Made by a program: the position numbers and the translations under genes. The notes below the pieces were generated by a model, which had not been told where the DNA came from, made no database searches, and saw nothing but the letters and a program-made list of their open reading frames with translations. This document shows positions 11,985 to 22,500 of a stretch of DNA of 64,000 bases, piece after piece; the stretch's first letter is position 1; each line of letters starts with the position of its first letter. Origin of the DNA: Forficula auricularia (Eukaryota > Arthropoda > Insecta > Dermaptera > Forficulidae); contig JALMQS010000828.1 in assembly GCA_024734495.1 (NCBI GenBank), forward strand, positions 2,281,101-2,345,100. Direction: 5' to 3'.

Positions 11985-12210
11985 AATAGCCAGGAAGGGA
12001 GTTCCAGTAACTATAAGTCATAAAAATTAACGAATTGACGAATAAATTGGTCCGTAGCTTCTCAAGCTTGATTTTTCTTAGGGCTCTGGAAACGCTTCTG
12101 GGAATCGATGGTGTCTGATAGGGGACCATATCTTATTAATTTAATTGCATTACTCTTAAAAGCATCCAGGGTGGCAGATGATTCTAGAAAAAGAGAGAGG
12201 TGGGTGATGA
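11985..12210 (-). pseudogene. Old CR1/Jockey-group LINE fragment
   Basis: Minus-strand reading ATLDAFKSNAIKLIRYGPLS aligns with ATLDAIQKRAVRLIDDSTLT of the LINE at 34.4-36.5 kb. The flanking DNA (gagttccagtaactataagtca, then aattggtccgtagc) matches that element's C-terminal region with many substitutions and indels. It is an older, decayed relative of the LINE family found at five other places here. It cannot encode a working protein. Confidence 0.7.
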
Positions 12211-12645
12211 ATCTTGTTAAGAATGAGCTGACAAAAAAATATACAATAACTAGGACCTGAATACAAAATATGTTTTTTGTTTCTTTATGGCAATAACAAC
12301 ACAATTACCGTAACTATAATTTGAAAGAACTTTCAAAAAACATGCCTTCAGGTAATAAGATCAACGCATACTAAAGCAAATGTTATTTTTCCCAAGTCCA
12401 AAGAAGAGTAGGTAATGATAAAGATACTACCAGAAGTACAATAGAATAATAAGTATTAAATTGAATTACTGATAACGCTATTTTTCCTATTCTAAGCTTA
12501 AGCCTATTCGATAATCAATTATATCTAAATCCTCTTCAAAACCTAATCATTTAATCAATAATATTATTCGTTTATTAAAAAATAAAATATTTTATTAATG
12601 AAAAAGAAAGCAATATTTATAGAATTTAATTTAATTTTGTTTCAG
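12211..12645. other. Gene-free stretch upstream of the orphan receptor exons
   Basis: The small exon expected before 12646 in a gustatory receptor gene (about 69 bp, encoding an A..T...HKL block) could not be found here, nor a large 7tm exon further left. Otherwise AT-rich sequence with no recognisable feature. Confidence 0.4.
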
Positions 12646-12941
12646 CTAAATTCTTTTTCATTGCAACTATTGCAGAGAAATATTAAATTTTCGGCTTGTG
12701 GTTTTTTTAATCTTGACTTAACACTTCTCTATAAGGTAAGCAAATTGACCGATATGGTTTATTAATTATTTAATTACAATTTTAAATGCAATTTTCTGTT
12801 ATATTCTAGATGGTTGGAACAATTACTACATATCTTGTTATTTTGATTCAATTCGAAAATCCTGTAAATCATCAAAAAAATAATGTTATTAATATTACTG
12901 ACAATACTTCGATTTTGTGTAACCAAACATTATTAAATTAA
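12646..12941 (+). CDS. Gustatory receptor, last two exons (5' part missing)
   Basis: Two exons of an insect gustatory receptor, a multi-pass membrane chemoreceptor. The penultimate exon, 12646-12735 (90 bp, 30 codons), follows tttcag and ends at gtaagc; it reads LNSFSLQLLQRNIKFSACG and on to LDLTLLYK, the usual FSLQLLHR..FTACGFF region. The terminal exon, 12810-12941, follows attctag and reads MVGTITTYLVILIQF, carrying the diagnostic TYxxxxxQF motif of the last transmembrane helix, then a short Asn-rich tail and TAA. Phases match the equivalent exons at 42415 and 45749. No first exon lies between the window start and here, so this is either the end of a gene lying further left, split by the BEL insertion, or a relic. 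Both exons are open, so loss was recent or the gene is still functional. Confidence 0.8.
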
Positions 12942-14080
12942 CTAAATACTTCTGACATTCCAATGAGAGACTAAGTGGAAACTAGTGATTTTGAAACGGA
13001 CTTTTTACACAAGAAATTCTTGCTGTCAAAAATAAATAAATAACTACGAGGGCTAAAGTATAACCAGATAAAATATTCTGAAAAAGAAAGACTCATTCAA
13101 GATGGAACAGATTTCAACTTTTAAAATTTTAATTAAAAGAAGATAGTTCAAATTTCAAAAGTGAACAATTTATGTTTTTTCCAATATGTAGGTACTAATT
13201 GGCAGGGCCCAATAATAATCGGGGAATACTTGTAAGACTACCTAGGACTAAGTTTTGTATTGAAGTGTGAAGAAAGGTCAAAAAAGAAAAATTCAAAGTG
13301 TTCAATGAAGCAGTAATGACATTTGAGAGATGTGAAAAGAATTTCAAAATAAATTAGTGAATGAGACAAAATTTGGTTATGAACATGGCCCTAGCAAATG
13401 GGAGGGGGGTGATAACCTCCCCCGGCCCGAAATGTTGAGGTAAACATCGAAATTTTACAGGATATAAAATAAATGATCAATACAAATTTAATAAAAAAAA
13501 TAATCTGGTAAAAAAATTAAACTGGGCATCCGAGAGTCCATGTCTCTTACTCCTAGAGTATATTCATACTTCCCTAACTCCTCAGTGGTTAACTAACACT
13601 CCTCCGGGAAAAAATTTCTGACTATGCTTATGAAGTCTGGAAAGTCAATTGAAAATTCATAAAAATGAAAATAAAAAGATTTTGGGAGAGACAAAAGATT
13701 AAAAAAGATATATATTTTGTAAATATGTAGTTGTTGTAAATAAGAAAAACTCATAGTCTTAATGTTTATTTAATTTAATTTATTTATTTAATGTTTATGT
13801 TAATGTTAATAAAATACAAATTAAAGACTAATTAAAATAAATGTAATTCCCAGTGACGTGCGATGATATTGATGATAGGGAAGCTGTTTTTCCATAAAAA
13901 TTATAAACAAATAATGAATATGACAAAAATGAACAGTTTATTTTAATTCTAAAATAGATATATTGACACGAAACAAAGATAGAACTTATTTTTATTATTT
14001 TTTATAAACTGGCGATTTTTTTCGCAAAGTCCTTAATTACTTTATCATAAAAATCGCTTGTCGTTGATTACATCATAGCA
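12942..14080. other. Gene-free AT-rich stretch
   Basis: No coding frame recognised. A GC-rich hairpin-like block lies at about 13398-13430 (gggaggggggt / acctccccc). Confidence 0.4.
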
Positions 14081-14087
14081 TGGGCGG

Positions 14088-14712
14088 ATCTAAGTATGGG
14101 CTTTTTGGGCTGCAGCCCAGGGCCCCGAGGATATAATGGACCCCCAGCCCCCATTGAAGACAATGGACAATCTTTCGAATTAAAATAAAGTACATAGAAA
14201 ACAAATATAGGACAACGACTAAATTATTTATTTACTAATTACTAATTACTAATATTTCAAGTTAGAAATATATAAATTCAGATATTATTTTCACTTAATA
14301 TTTGACAAAAATCACCTGCTTTCGATTCACGATCGAATCAAATACAGGAAACTTATGATTAACGACTAAATTATTTATCATTTCTTTCCATAAATTGTGA
14401 TTTAACAAATGACTTTCAATGTGATGAGCAAATAAAGGAATTTGCAGCGCGGAAATGCAGAAAGGTTGCTTTATAACGTATATAACATAACTACATATAA
14501 CCTGTTAATTTCTTTTTCAATAATATCTTACAGTTGCTGTTTTGTGTATCTAAGTCATATTAAATAAATAAAATATTTAATTGTCCTAATTTTTTCCTAT
14601 ACCGTATACTTCATTAGAGAAAACAGTTTTTTGACAAAATGGTAATTAGTTTAATTAATTAGGTAGGGCTCCCAAGTAGTGTTAGCCCAGGGTCCCACAA
14701 ATTCACGGTCTG
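14088..14712. mobile_element. Possible degenerate hAT-type MITE
   Basis: The left end reads tgggcggatctaag followed by gcagcccagggccccg. The right end reads gcccagggtccca and then cacggtctgcc. These resemble hAT-type non-autonomous ends, in which gggCGGATCTA is mirrored by TAGATCCGccc, but the right end is decayed and no target duplication is visible. There is no transposase inside. Confidence 0.35.
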
Positions 14713-15104
14713 CCTTTCCATCAAAGTATTTAAAAGCTCTTTTTCTATTGAAAGCAACACTAATATTAATTATTTATCTTTTGTTATAATTTTCAATATA
14801 GACCAACAAAACAATTTTTGCATTTTTATGCATCCACAAAATCAGTTTGTCTTCAAAAAATGTTATCGTAAAAATGTCGAACAAATTTTTGTTGTTGAAG
14901 CATTTATATTTAATCTAGGCACATATTGGTCTTTCACTTTTAATAATGTTTTCTTTTTCATTATATGGTCTTGAGACAAAACTTAGATTTTAATAAATTT
15001 TCAATATCACAATTAGCTTCTGAATTACTAGAGACTAGACCAATGGTGACCAAATAAAGAATCTACTAGTTGAGTCAAATGCGGCTCCTAGTAAAATTTT
15101 TCTA

Positions 15105-15440
15105 GTGAAAATGGATGGTGAAATTGGCGTTTTCGAGATGAAAGAGGATCCGGCATTGCAAATGCTGCTCAAAGCTTCTTCTATGATTGAATTTTGTAAA
15201 CTCGTTCCTGAATTAAAATATCCAAACTTAAAGAAAGTTGCTTGTCTATTTTCGATTTTTTGTACAACATATTGCTGTGAATCTTTGTACTCCACAATGA
15301 AGTTCGTGAAGTTAAAATATCGTTCACAGTTGACCAATCAACATCATACAGAATTTCTGCGGACAGCTTTACCTAATTTTACGCTAAATTTTAAAAAGTT
15401 GAGCAAAGATTGTCGTATAGCCCTTGTCTTCGTACGCTAG
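15105..15440 (+). pseudogene. hAT transposase C-terminal dimerisation domain, remnant
   Basis: The reading CLFSIFCTTYCCESLYSTMK and on through KYRSQLTNQHHTEFLRTAL matches the hAT family dimerisation region (typically S.FGSTY.CEQLFS.MK...S..R..L...HL...LR). The N-terminal BED finger and RNase-H-like catalytic residues are absent, so it is non-functional. The first codon is GTG and not ATG, and the frame is a truncated internal piece. The tail after VFVR is non-coding element sequence. Confidence 0.8.
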
Positions 15441-15593
15441 ACTGGTTAAAAAGATACAAGCGACGCCTGGAGAGTAGTAGGATATGCATTCAAATAGAGC
15501 ACTCTGTGTGGCGGGATGCATCTGCAGGGGTAGATGTTAAAAATCTTCATATTTGAAAATTATTATATAATTTTAAATTTTATCTTTATTATA

Positions 15594-16398
15594 ATTAAGT
15601 AATGGAGAGGGATTCAGCCAATGGGTAGCCTCTGCTGAATAAAAAACTCCCAATTATAGAAAACGTTTCGGCTTTAATTAAATAATGCCATCATCAGTTC
15701 CTAAGAGCTGAAAAAAGCGATAGAGCACACATGTAAAATTACAATAAAATTTTTTACAAAAAAATCCAAACTTGTTAATAACAAAATTATATCTTACAGT
15801 ATTAGCGACACAATTAATTTTATAAATAAATTGTCCGCAGGCAGAGTTGTTGTGGATTTTATCATAATATACAAAATTATATGAATTACAAAATGGTACA
15901 TAAATCTTGGTGTGCTCTCACTTGATATGCGCAACGTCTCAAGTACAAATATAGCAAATTTCAATTTCATTCAATTAATAATAATAATAATTATGAGGAC
16001 ATTGATCTAATTAGGATCACTGACCCCCCACAAACATCTCTTAATTAAAAGATTTCTCAAAATAATTAACAAACATTAAGAATAACAAAAATTCGAATTT
16101 AAAATGACAATATATAAAAATAAAAATAAAAAATAAATTTTTTCTTCTCTACCTTTTTACAATTCTTTCACCTCCTTTCTCAATGTTTATTATACCTGGG
16201 CATCAGTATTTGTCAATATTGACAAGTAAGCATTGCTAAGCCCAATGCAATCAGTTTGAAAATTAAGAGCCCTTTGCCCATATGTCTTAATAAAGCATTT
16301 TTCGGCTAGCAGACGCTTATCAGCAGAGGCTACCCATTGGCTGAATCCCTCTCCATTACTTAATTATGTACATATACAGCCATCAAAATTGTATCAAC
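15594..16398 (-). mobile_element. Penelope-like element remnant with 48-bp inverted ends and hammerhead motif
   Basis: The 15-mer tttatctttattata flanks the segment on both sides (15579-15593 and 16399-16413), so it inserted into the hAT tail. A perfect 48-bp inverted repeat lies at 15591-15638 and 16320-16367. Just inside the left repeat is a minus-strand hammerhead-like motif (15647-15707). No reverse transcriptase is encoded. Hammerhead motifs beside inverted terminal copies are a known feature of Penelope-like retroelements, hence the tentative assignment; a foldback DNA element is the alternative. Confidence 0.6.
15647..15707 (-). ncRNA. Hammerhead-ribozyme-like motif (minus strand)
   Basis: Minus strand: outer stem I CUCUUA with UGGGAG, inner stem I GGAA with UUCU and an internal loop between them; core CUGAUGA (15691-15697); extra U (15690); stem II GGC/GCC (15687-15689 with 15670-15672) around a 14-nt loop; GAA (15667-15669); self-complementary ACGU (15663-15666); U at the cleavage position (15662). 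An internal loop in stem I is usual in natural hammerheads. Stem III again works only in a dimer. Confidence 0.6.
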
Positions 16399-16515
16399 TT
16401 TATCTTTATTATACTTTTTATTAATAAATGTATTTTTATTATATTTGAATTTTATTACTAAAATTATGAAATAATTATTTTATTTTTTATAATTATATTA
16501 TTTATATATGTTCTT

Positions 16516-18208
16516 ATGTTCTTATTTTTTAATTTTCAAGAAGACAAGCCAAAAAGCAAGAACATAAGAGATAAAGGAGGCCACATTATTCTAAACGAAA
16601 ACGAACAGGCAAATAGATGGAAGGAACACCTAGAAGAACTCTATGGAGAAGAAAAAACAATGAACCCAATAGAAGAAGAAGAATCTGTGGACGAAAACGA
16701 ATTAGGAGACCCCATACTCAGGTCAGAATTCGAGACAGCTTTGAAGGAACTAAAAAATAATAGAGCACCCGGAATAGACAATATACAAGCTGAAATCCTA
16801 AAGAACTCTGGAGAAAAGGCACGTGACAAACTTTTTGAACTAATTAGCAAAATCTATAAATTGGGAATCATCCCAAAAGATTTCGAAAAGAACAAAATAG
16901 TCACACTTCCCAAAAAGACAGGCGCGGATAAATGTGAAAATTTCAGGACCATTAGCCTAACCTCACATGCCTCCAAAATCCTAACCAAAATAATCCAAAG
17001 AAGAATAGAACAAAGAGTTGAAGAAAATCTGGGAAGACCAGTTCGGCTTTAGAAGAAACAGAGGCACCCGAGAAGCAATTCTCTCTCTTAGACTAATAAT
17101 AGAAAGGGCTTTTATCAGGGAAGAATCTGTCTACATCGGATTCATAGACCTAGAAAAAGCATTCGATAACGTCAATTGGGAAATTATGTTTAAAATATTA
17201 AAACAGGCGGGAATAAAATTCAGAGAGAGAAGACTAATCTACAATCTATATCAAAACCAGACGGCAATTATAAATATTGGTGATGAACAAAGAGAAGCCA
17301 AAATAAAAAAAGGTGTAAGACAAGGATGTGTGCTGTCACCCATGATTTTCAACTTATACATAGAAGAAGCGATTAAAGAATTCAAAGACAAAATTGATAC
17401 AGGTATCGAAATCCAAGGTCAAAAGATCGCTATGTTAAGATTTGCCGATGACATTGCCCTTCTAGGAAGCAATAAAAAAGAATTAGAGGACGCCTTGAAT
17501 GGAATTAACCAAATCCTAATAGAAGAAATCAAAATGAAAATAAACAAGAATAAAACCAAGGTCCTAGTATGTACAAAAAAAGAACAAACGAGACAGGAAT
17601 GCATCAAAATTAACCAAGAAAACCTAGAAGGAGTTAAGGAATTCCGCTACCTAGGAAGTAAAATAACATGGGATGGGAGGAGCAAAAACGAAATTAAATC
17701 AAGAATTGCCCAAGCAAAAATGGGGTTTAATTCAAAACAAAAACTACTATGCTCCTCCTCAATCAGCTTAGCAAACAGGAAGTTGCTATTGAAGACATAT
17801 GTATGGAGCATAGCCATGTACGGGTGTGAAACCTGGACAATTGGAAAAGCGGAGAGAAAGAGATTGGAGGCTTTCGAAATGTGGTGCTACAGAAGAATGA
17901 TGAATATCAAATGGATGGATAAAATTACAAATGAAGAAGTTCTTGGAAGAATCGGAGAAAGAAGAACCTTGTGGAAGAGTCTGAAGAAGAGAAGAGGTCA
18001 GATGATGGGGCACACACTGAGACATGGGGGACTGCTTAGGGATATCTTGGAGGGGGAGGTGGGAAAGAAAAGGGGAAGGGGAAGACCCAGATTAGAATAT
18101 TTCAACCAAATAATTGGGGATATGGGATGTCAGACATTTAGAGAGGTTAAACAGCTGGCGGGGGACAGAGTCGAGTGGAGACGGATTGTTGCATCAAACC
18201 AGTCTTAG
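16516..18208 (+). pseudogene. RTE reverse transcriptase, one frameshift
   Basis: The first frame (16516-17052) contains NNRAPGIDNIQAEILK and FRTISLTSHASKILTKIIQ (fingers and palm). The second (17018-18208) contains EDQFGFRRNRGTREA, FIDLEKAFDNV, GVRQGCVLSPMIFNLYIEE and the catalytic FADD (about 17440-17452), then the RTE-type C-terminus YGCETWTIGKAERKRLEAFE, MWCYRRMMNIKWMDKITNEE and RGRGRPRLEYFNQI, ending at TAG 18206. The frames join near EENLG/IWEDQFGF with a +1 shift, the only break seen. The second frame as given begins at a TTG codon; the true start lies upstream and is missing. The protein would nick DNA and prime reverse transcription if complete; here it lacks the endonuclease. Confidence 0.88.
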
Positions 18209-18235
18209 GACTGTATACTCAATGATGATGATGAT
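16516..18235 (+). mobile_element. RTE-clade LINE, 5'-truncated
   Basis: Carries the reverse transcriptase and C-terminal region of an RTE (BovB-like) non-LTR retrotransposon and a very short 3' UTR ending in an atgatgatgat microsatellite tail (about 18221-18235), as is typical of RTE elements instead of poly-A. The upstream apurinic endonuclease is missing. It sits inside the hAT element. A sister fragment with the same cagtcttagga 3' end is at 3930-4775. Confidence 0.85.
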
Positions 18236-18336
18236 ATGTGACTTGTGAAAATATGCACTTACATTAAATAAAATTTTTTGAATTTGTGTATCTATGTGTG
18301 GCTCTTTATAAAAATATAATATAAAAACCGGATTGC

Positions 18337-18338
<2 letters not shown>

Positions 18339-18373
<35 letters not shown>
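18339..18373. repeat. (CT)n microsatellite
   Basis: About 17 uninterrupted CT units just inside the right end of the hAT element, in the place where hAT subterminal repeats often carry a simple repeat. A short ORF running through it on the minus strand is an artefact of the repeat. Confidence 0.9.
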
Positions 18374-18375
<2 letters not shown>

Positions 18376-18398
18376 GTGTGCCCACCCCTGGACTAGAC

Positions 18399-19949
18399 TA
18401 TGAAATATTAAGGGCTAAAATTAAAAATAAAATTATAAAAATGTACTTGGTAAAATAAAATGTATGGCGGATATACATACTTTGTACAAAATATTCTTCA
18501 AATGTATGAATATACTTTTAAAGAAAATTATAATTAAATAATCTTTGTAAAGAAACGTAATAAATAAAAATAACATAAAATATTCTTAACTTTTTAAATC
18601 TTTTAAAACAATAAACTTAGTCACATACAAGTGGCTAATAGAGAGAGAATCAGTGGATATACGATATTTTGGTGTGCAGTATTCACGAGCTGAACTGTGT
18701 GAGGTTTAAGATTTATCCTGAAGTTTGTAATTACCTATTGTATATATAATGTCATTTATAGCCAACGAAGCATATGATTTACACCTCTAGTACATCTAGT
18801 ACTCAGAGGCTCCTGACTCCCCTTATCGTACAAATTGTATAAATCGAATGTATAGCCCATTGTAAGAGGATCAGAGAAAGAGACAGTAGTGATCACGTTC
18901 TTCTGCAATTCCATTTAGTATTCCTGTACTACTTACTATACGGTAGAATCCCGTAGAGATTCGATTTTTCACTTAGATTGAACTACCGTAATAATATTTT
19001 TAAAAAATTCTCCACTGAGACACCACAATTCAAATAAGCTTTTCTTAAATCGAATATTATTTCTTTACCCTTATAAAACAAAATATTTGTCCACATTAAT
19101 TCAAAAAAACTATAAATTAGAGTTTCCCATATTTAAGAAACTATGTAAAATAAGTGAATAAGTAAAAATCACAATAGGCGGGACATCTGTATATATATTG
19201 AATTAATAATTACATGTAAAATCACCTCCAATTTCTATGGGCAACCGCGGGGCGTTTATTAAGTTCTAATAAAAAAGTATACAAACATATTTTTATAGAT
19301 AAAAAAATGTATTCGCTCCGTGCGCAACAGAGGCAGTGCCATAGGTGACACTTTTAAGAACTTCGGGTACAATCTACCTCCTTATTTAGCATTTATCTGT
19401 GTATATTAACGTGTATTTTACTGAATCAAAAAGTGTTTACTGTTGTGAACAGTTACTGTCGACCGCGACGATGGGCAATCGCAGCGAAATAGTACCTTTA
19501 TCTAGAAAATTGAAATTTTGACTAAAATTTCTCCATCGTACTCAATAATTTTTAGAAATTCGACCTTTCATGGGATGAAAATAAAGATTGAAATTCAAAT
19601 GCTGATGCTAATAAAAACAATTCATTGTAATTTACTCTATTAGATTTAATTAATCAAAAAGGCAGGATGTATTGAAAAGCATATAATTAAAATATCTCAT
19701 TTAATTAAATTTATTACCAGAATTAGAACTCACAAATACTATCTAGACACACGGCAGTGTGTCAGCCAAGTTGGGAAAAACGGGCGACGCGCCGGTCATG
19801 TGCAATGTGCATATTTACACGAACCATTTCGAGCTACTTTCGACCCCCCCCCCCATAATTCAAAAAATATTAGACCTACACACTTGAAATTTTGCATGCC
19901 TAATAAGTCCCACTGGACCACCTAGAATACAAAATTTCATGAATATAAC
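18399..19949. other. Gene-free AT-rich stretch
   Basis: No coding frame. From about 19740 it holds an old dispersed repeat related to 1690-1790, then a run of C (about 19845-19855), then a block repeated in diverged form after the Tigger insertion, which shows that Tigger landed inside an older repeat. Confidence 0.45.
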
Positions 19950-19951
19950 TA

Positions 19952-21115
19952 CAGTGGTACCTTGAGATATGAGTGCCCTAACATACGAGTTATTTGAGAT
20001 ACGAGCTGTCGAGCGAGCTAAGTTTTGCTTTGAAATACGAGCGACATTTGAGATACAAGCAACGGCTACCTGCGAAACTTTTTCCAAACTGATAGAAGCC
20101 AATGGATACATCCCCCAGCAAATCTTCAACTGTGATGAAACAGGACTTTTCTGGAAGAAGATGCCGAATAGGTCTTACATAACGGCAGAGGAGAAGATAA
20201 TGCCAGGCCACAAGCCCATGAAGGATAGACCAACTCTCGCACTGTGCGCCAATGCGAGTGGCAACTGCAAGATAAAACCTCTGCTTGTATACCATTCGGA
20301 AAACCCCAGAGCCTTTAAGTCACATAAGATTTTAAAAGAAAAACTGCAAGTTATGTGGAGAGCAAACTGAAGGCATGGGTCACTAGGCAGTTCTTTGTGC
20401 AGTGGTAAACATTTGGGGGTTCTGCAAGAAATTGGTTTCGAGGAAGAGCCAGAGGTGGAGGAGGTTATCTCTACAAGTGAGATAAAAGAGATCTTGGGAA
20501 TGTGGGAGAGAGTTTCACAGTTCGTGGAAAAGAAACACCCCGAAAAAGTTGCAACTGGTAGTGCATCGGAGCTATTTAATGACACTTGCCTAACTCCATT
20601 TCCGCAGCATTCTGAAAGAGAGGAAGAAACAAACCTATTTGGACAGTTTTTTTTTTTTGAATCCGGCGAAAAAGGCAAAGACCAGTGAAGAGAAAAGCAG
20701 TGACTAAAATTAAGCATACAGTAGCATTTAAGTTGTGTGTAAGTTGCATTTAAGTGACCAAAATACAAATATGTATGTACACTTTATAAAACCAGTTTTT
20801 TTTTTGCTTTACATTCCCTTTTATTATGTTTTTATACAATATTTGTCATTTATAAATACATTTTTCTTTACTTATGTGCTGTCTAAATGGGCTTTGTTCC
20901 CGGTGACATTAAATAAATAAATAAAAAAAAAAAAAATACATTTTTCTTATTCAAAAACACGTAACAAAAACAATTGGTGGTAGCATTTTTGGGGCTGGAA
21001 CGGATTAATGGCATTTCAATTAATTTCAATGGGAAAAATTGCTTTGAGATACGAGCAAATTGACATAAGAGCAAGGTTATGGAACGAATTAAACTCGTAT
21101 CTCGAGGTATCACTG
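19952..21115 (+). mobile_element. Tigger-like (pogo group) DNA transposon, internally deleted
   Basis: The terminal inverted repeats begin cagtggtaccttgagatatg and, on the other end read inward, cagtgatacctcgagatacg. They are flanked by TA dinucleotides (19950-19951 and 21116-21117), the target of the Tc1/mariner/pogo superfamily. Subterminal 'gagatacgagc' blocks recur on both sides. At 1.16 kb the element is about half the autonomous length and carries transposase fragments only. Confidence 0.88.
19969..20688 (+). pseudogene. Tigger transposase fragments
   Basis: 19969-20370 includes IFNCDETGLFWKKMPNRSY, the first catalytic aspartate region of the DDE domain, and GHKPMKDRPTLALCANASGN, as in Tigger/jerky-type transposases; the N-terminal DNA-binding region is replaced by terminal-repeat sequence. 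After LQVMWRAN the frame stops. 20395-20688 continues with the C-terminal acidic tail (GFEEEPEVEEVISTSEIKEI). The second and third catalytic acids lie in the lost part. Non-functional. Confidence 0.82.
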
Positions 21116-21209
21116 TATTATAGTTCTTGAGTTATTAAGGTCTGAAAAGTGCCATTTTTAATACTGACTCACTGACATATCAAAAACCTAGAGTACTTCC
21201 ACTAATCCT

Positions 21210-21500
21210 AGAATTCTGAAATTTGGCATACTGGTAGAATTTGGGCTACAATCAAAGGAAAAATCGAAAAAGTGAAACGTTCCCTTTTTCAGGACCTAAA
21301 ATGAAGGGGTGAAATTTATTAAGGGGTTAATTAACATATAATGAAAATACAATCAAGCTAGAATGCTGAAATTTGGCATACTGGTAAAGCTTGGCACATT
21401 AATAAAGGAGGAAATTGAAAAACCGAAACTTTCCCTTCTTCGGGGCCCGAAATGAAGGGATGAAATTTATGAAAAACCGACCGGGTTTTTAACAGATATT
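21210..21500. repeat. Tandem pair of a 143-bp repeat unit
   Basis: The block gctgaaatttggcatactgg at about 21367 matches a near-copy at about 21224, and the sequences downstream (aaatcgaaaa..., cctttttc...ggacctaaaatgaaggg) also correspond. It belongs to the older repeat into which Tigger inserted. No coding sense. Confidence 0.55.
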
Positions 21501-21560
21501 TTATGAGAAATATTTAATAATTATTAATATAAATGTTTAAATGTAATTATTTAGATAAAT

Positions 21561-22500
21561 TAAAGGATAAAACTTTTCAAAAATTAATGATATCTGACCA
21601 AAAACATAAATGTGAAAAAGGGGCCAAGTTCGGTGCAAACGGCTTCGCCGACAAAAGAGTTGAGATCTAAACGGGTACCAAGTTCCATAGCAGTTGCTTA
21701 AATCATAGCTATAGGAATGTACAACTTTCTTCAATTGATTTAAAAGAAAATTTGTCACGTTCTTTGATTTTAAATTTATGACTTGGCAAGTTTTATATCC
21801 AACTAAATTCTTTTGTTGTATAAAATAGAACAAATATCAAAGATAAATTTTAATTAAATTGAAAGTTTTTTTGCCGAGAGTAGCAGAATTTTTATATATT
21901 GAGGAGACAATAAAAGAGTGCTTCCGCTGGAATTATAAATTTTATTTATTTATAACGAGACTATAGTTTCGAGGGCTTACCATCAGTTCCATTACAATCG
22001 GATTCAACGTGGAATTAATTATGAATGAAAGGTTAAAATCTTTCATGTGTTTAGGTTACATGAAAGATTTTAACCTTTCATTCATAAATTAATTCCTGTG
22101 AATCCATTTGTAATAGACTGATGAAGAGGGCAAAGCCCTCGAAACTATAGTCTCGTTATAAATAAATAAAATGCATAATTCCAGCGGAAGACACACTCTT
22201 TTATTGTCTCCTTCGATAAATTTTAAGCTTGTATTAAATATCATCACGTTAAAGGTAAGTTATTGACTATTATAACTTGCCAAGTTTTAAATTTAATATC
22301 AAAGAACGTAACAAATTTTCTTTTAAATCAATTGAAGAACGTTGTACATTCCTATAGCTATGATTTAAGCAACTGCTATGGAACTTGCTACCCGTTTTAG
22401 ATCTTTTCTCTTTTTGTCGGCGAAGCCGTTTGCACCAAACTTGGCCCCTTTTTCACATTTATGTTTTTGGGCAGATTAATCCATTTTGAAAAGTTACTCA
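21561..22500. repeat. Large nested palindrome (foldback element)
   Basis: Outer arms at about 21561-21830 and 22256-22500 are inverted copies (for example ggcttcgccgacaaaaga opposite a matching tttttgtcggcgaagcc). Inside, a second palindrome spans about 21895-22215, with arms from gagacaataaaagagtg to the central gaaagattttaacctttc. Each inner arm carries a gagggc/gccctc - GAAACUAUAGUCUCG block; the right-hand one forms a complete hammerhead-like motif. tgccgagagtagcaga (21872-21887) marks the left edge of the inner unit, as at 2821. No protein is encoded. Confidence 0.75.
22106..22163 (+). ncRNA. Hammerhead-ribozyme-like motif inside the palindrome
   Basis: Stem I AUUUGUAAU (22106-22114), bulged A, GA, pairing with UC (22153-22154) and GUUAUAAAU (22155-22163): 11 pairs including two G-U. 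Core CUGAUGA (22118-22124), one extra A (22125), perfect 6-bp stem II GAGGGC/GCCCUC with an AAA loop, GAA (22141-22143), self-complementary ACUAUAGU (22144-22151) as stem III, then C (22152), giving a GUC triplet, the classical cleavage site. The mirrored copy on the minus strand at about 21960-21998 has lost one side of stem II. Stem III could fold as two pairs around UAUA or pair between two molecules. Confidence 0.68.

Larger units (their letters stand above)
15041..18390 (+). mobile_element. hAT transposon with nested insertions
   Basis: Left end caatggtgacc and right end, read inward, caggggtgggcac are hAT-like terminal repeats. The 8-bp sequence gactagac stands directly outside both ends (15033-15040 and 18391-18398), the target-duplication length typical of hAT. 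The subterminal blocks atgcggctcc (left) and gattgcggctct (right) mirror each other. Inside are the C-terminus of a hAT transposase, a Penelope-like insertion (15594-16398) and an RTE LINE (about 16516-18235). Without the insertions the element is only about 0.8 kb, so it was already internally deleted. Confidence 0.85.

Noticed and set aside
12062..12304. 80-codon minus-strand ORF as a host gene
   Set aside because: Its C-terminal half aligns with the LINE reverse transcriptase tail; the rest is random sequence.
18194..18385. ORF with Arg-Glu repeats
   Set aside because: Translation of the (CT)n microsatellite.
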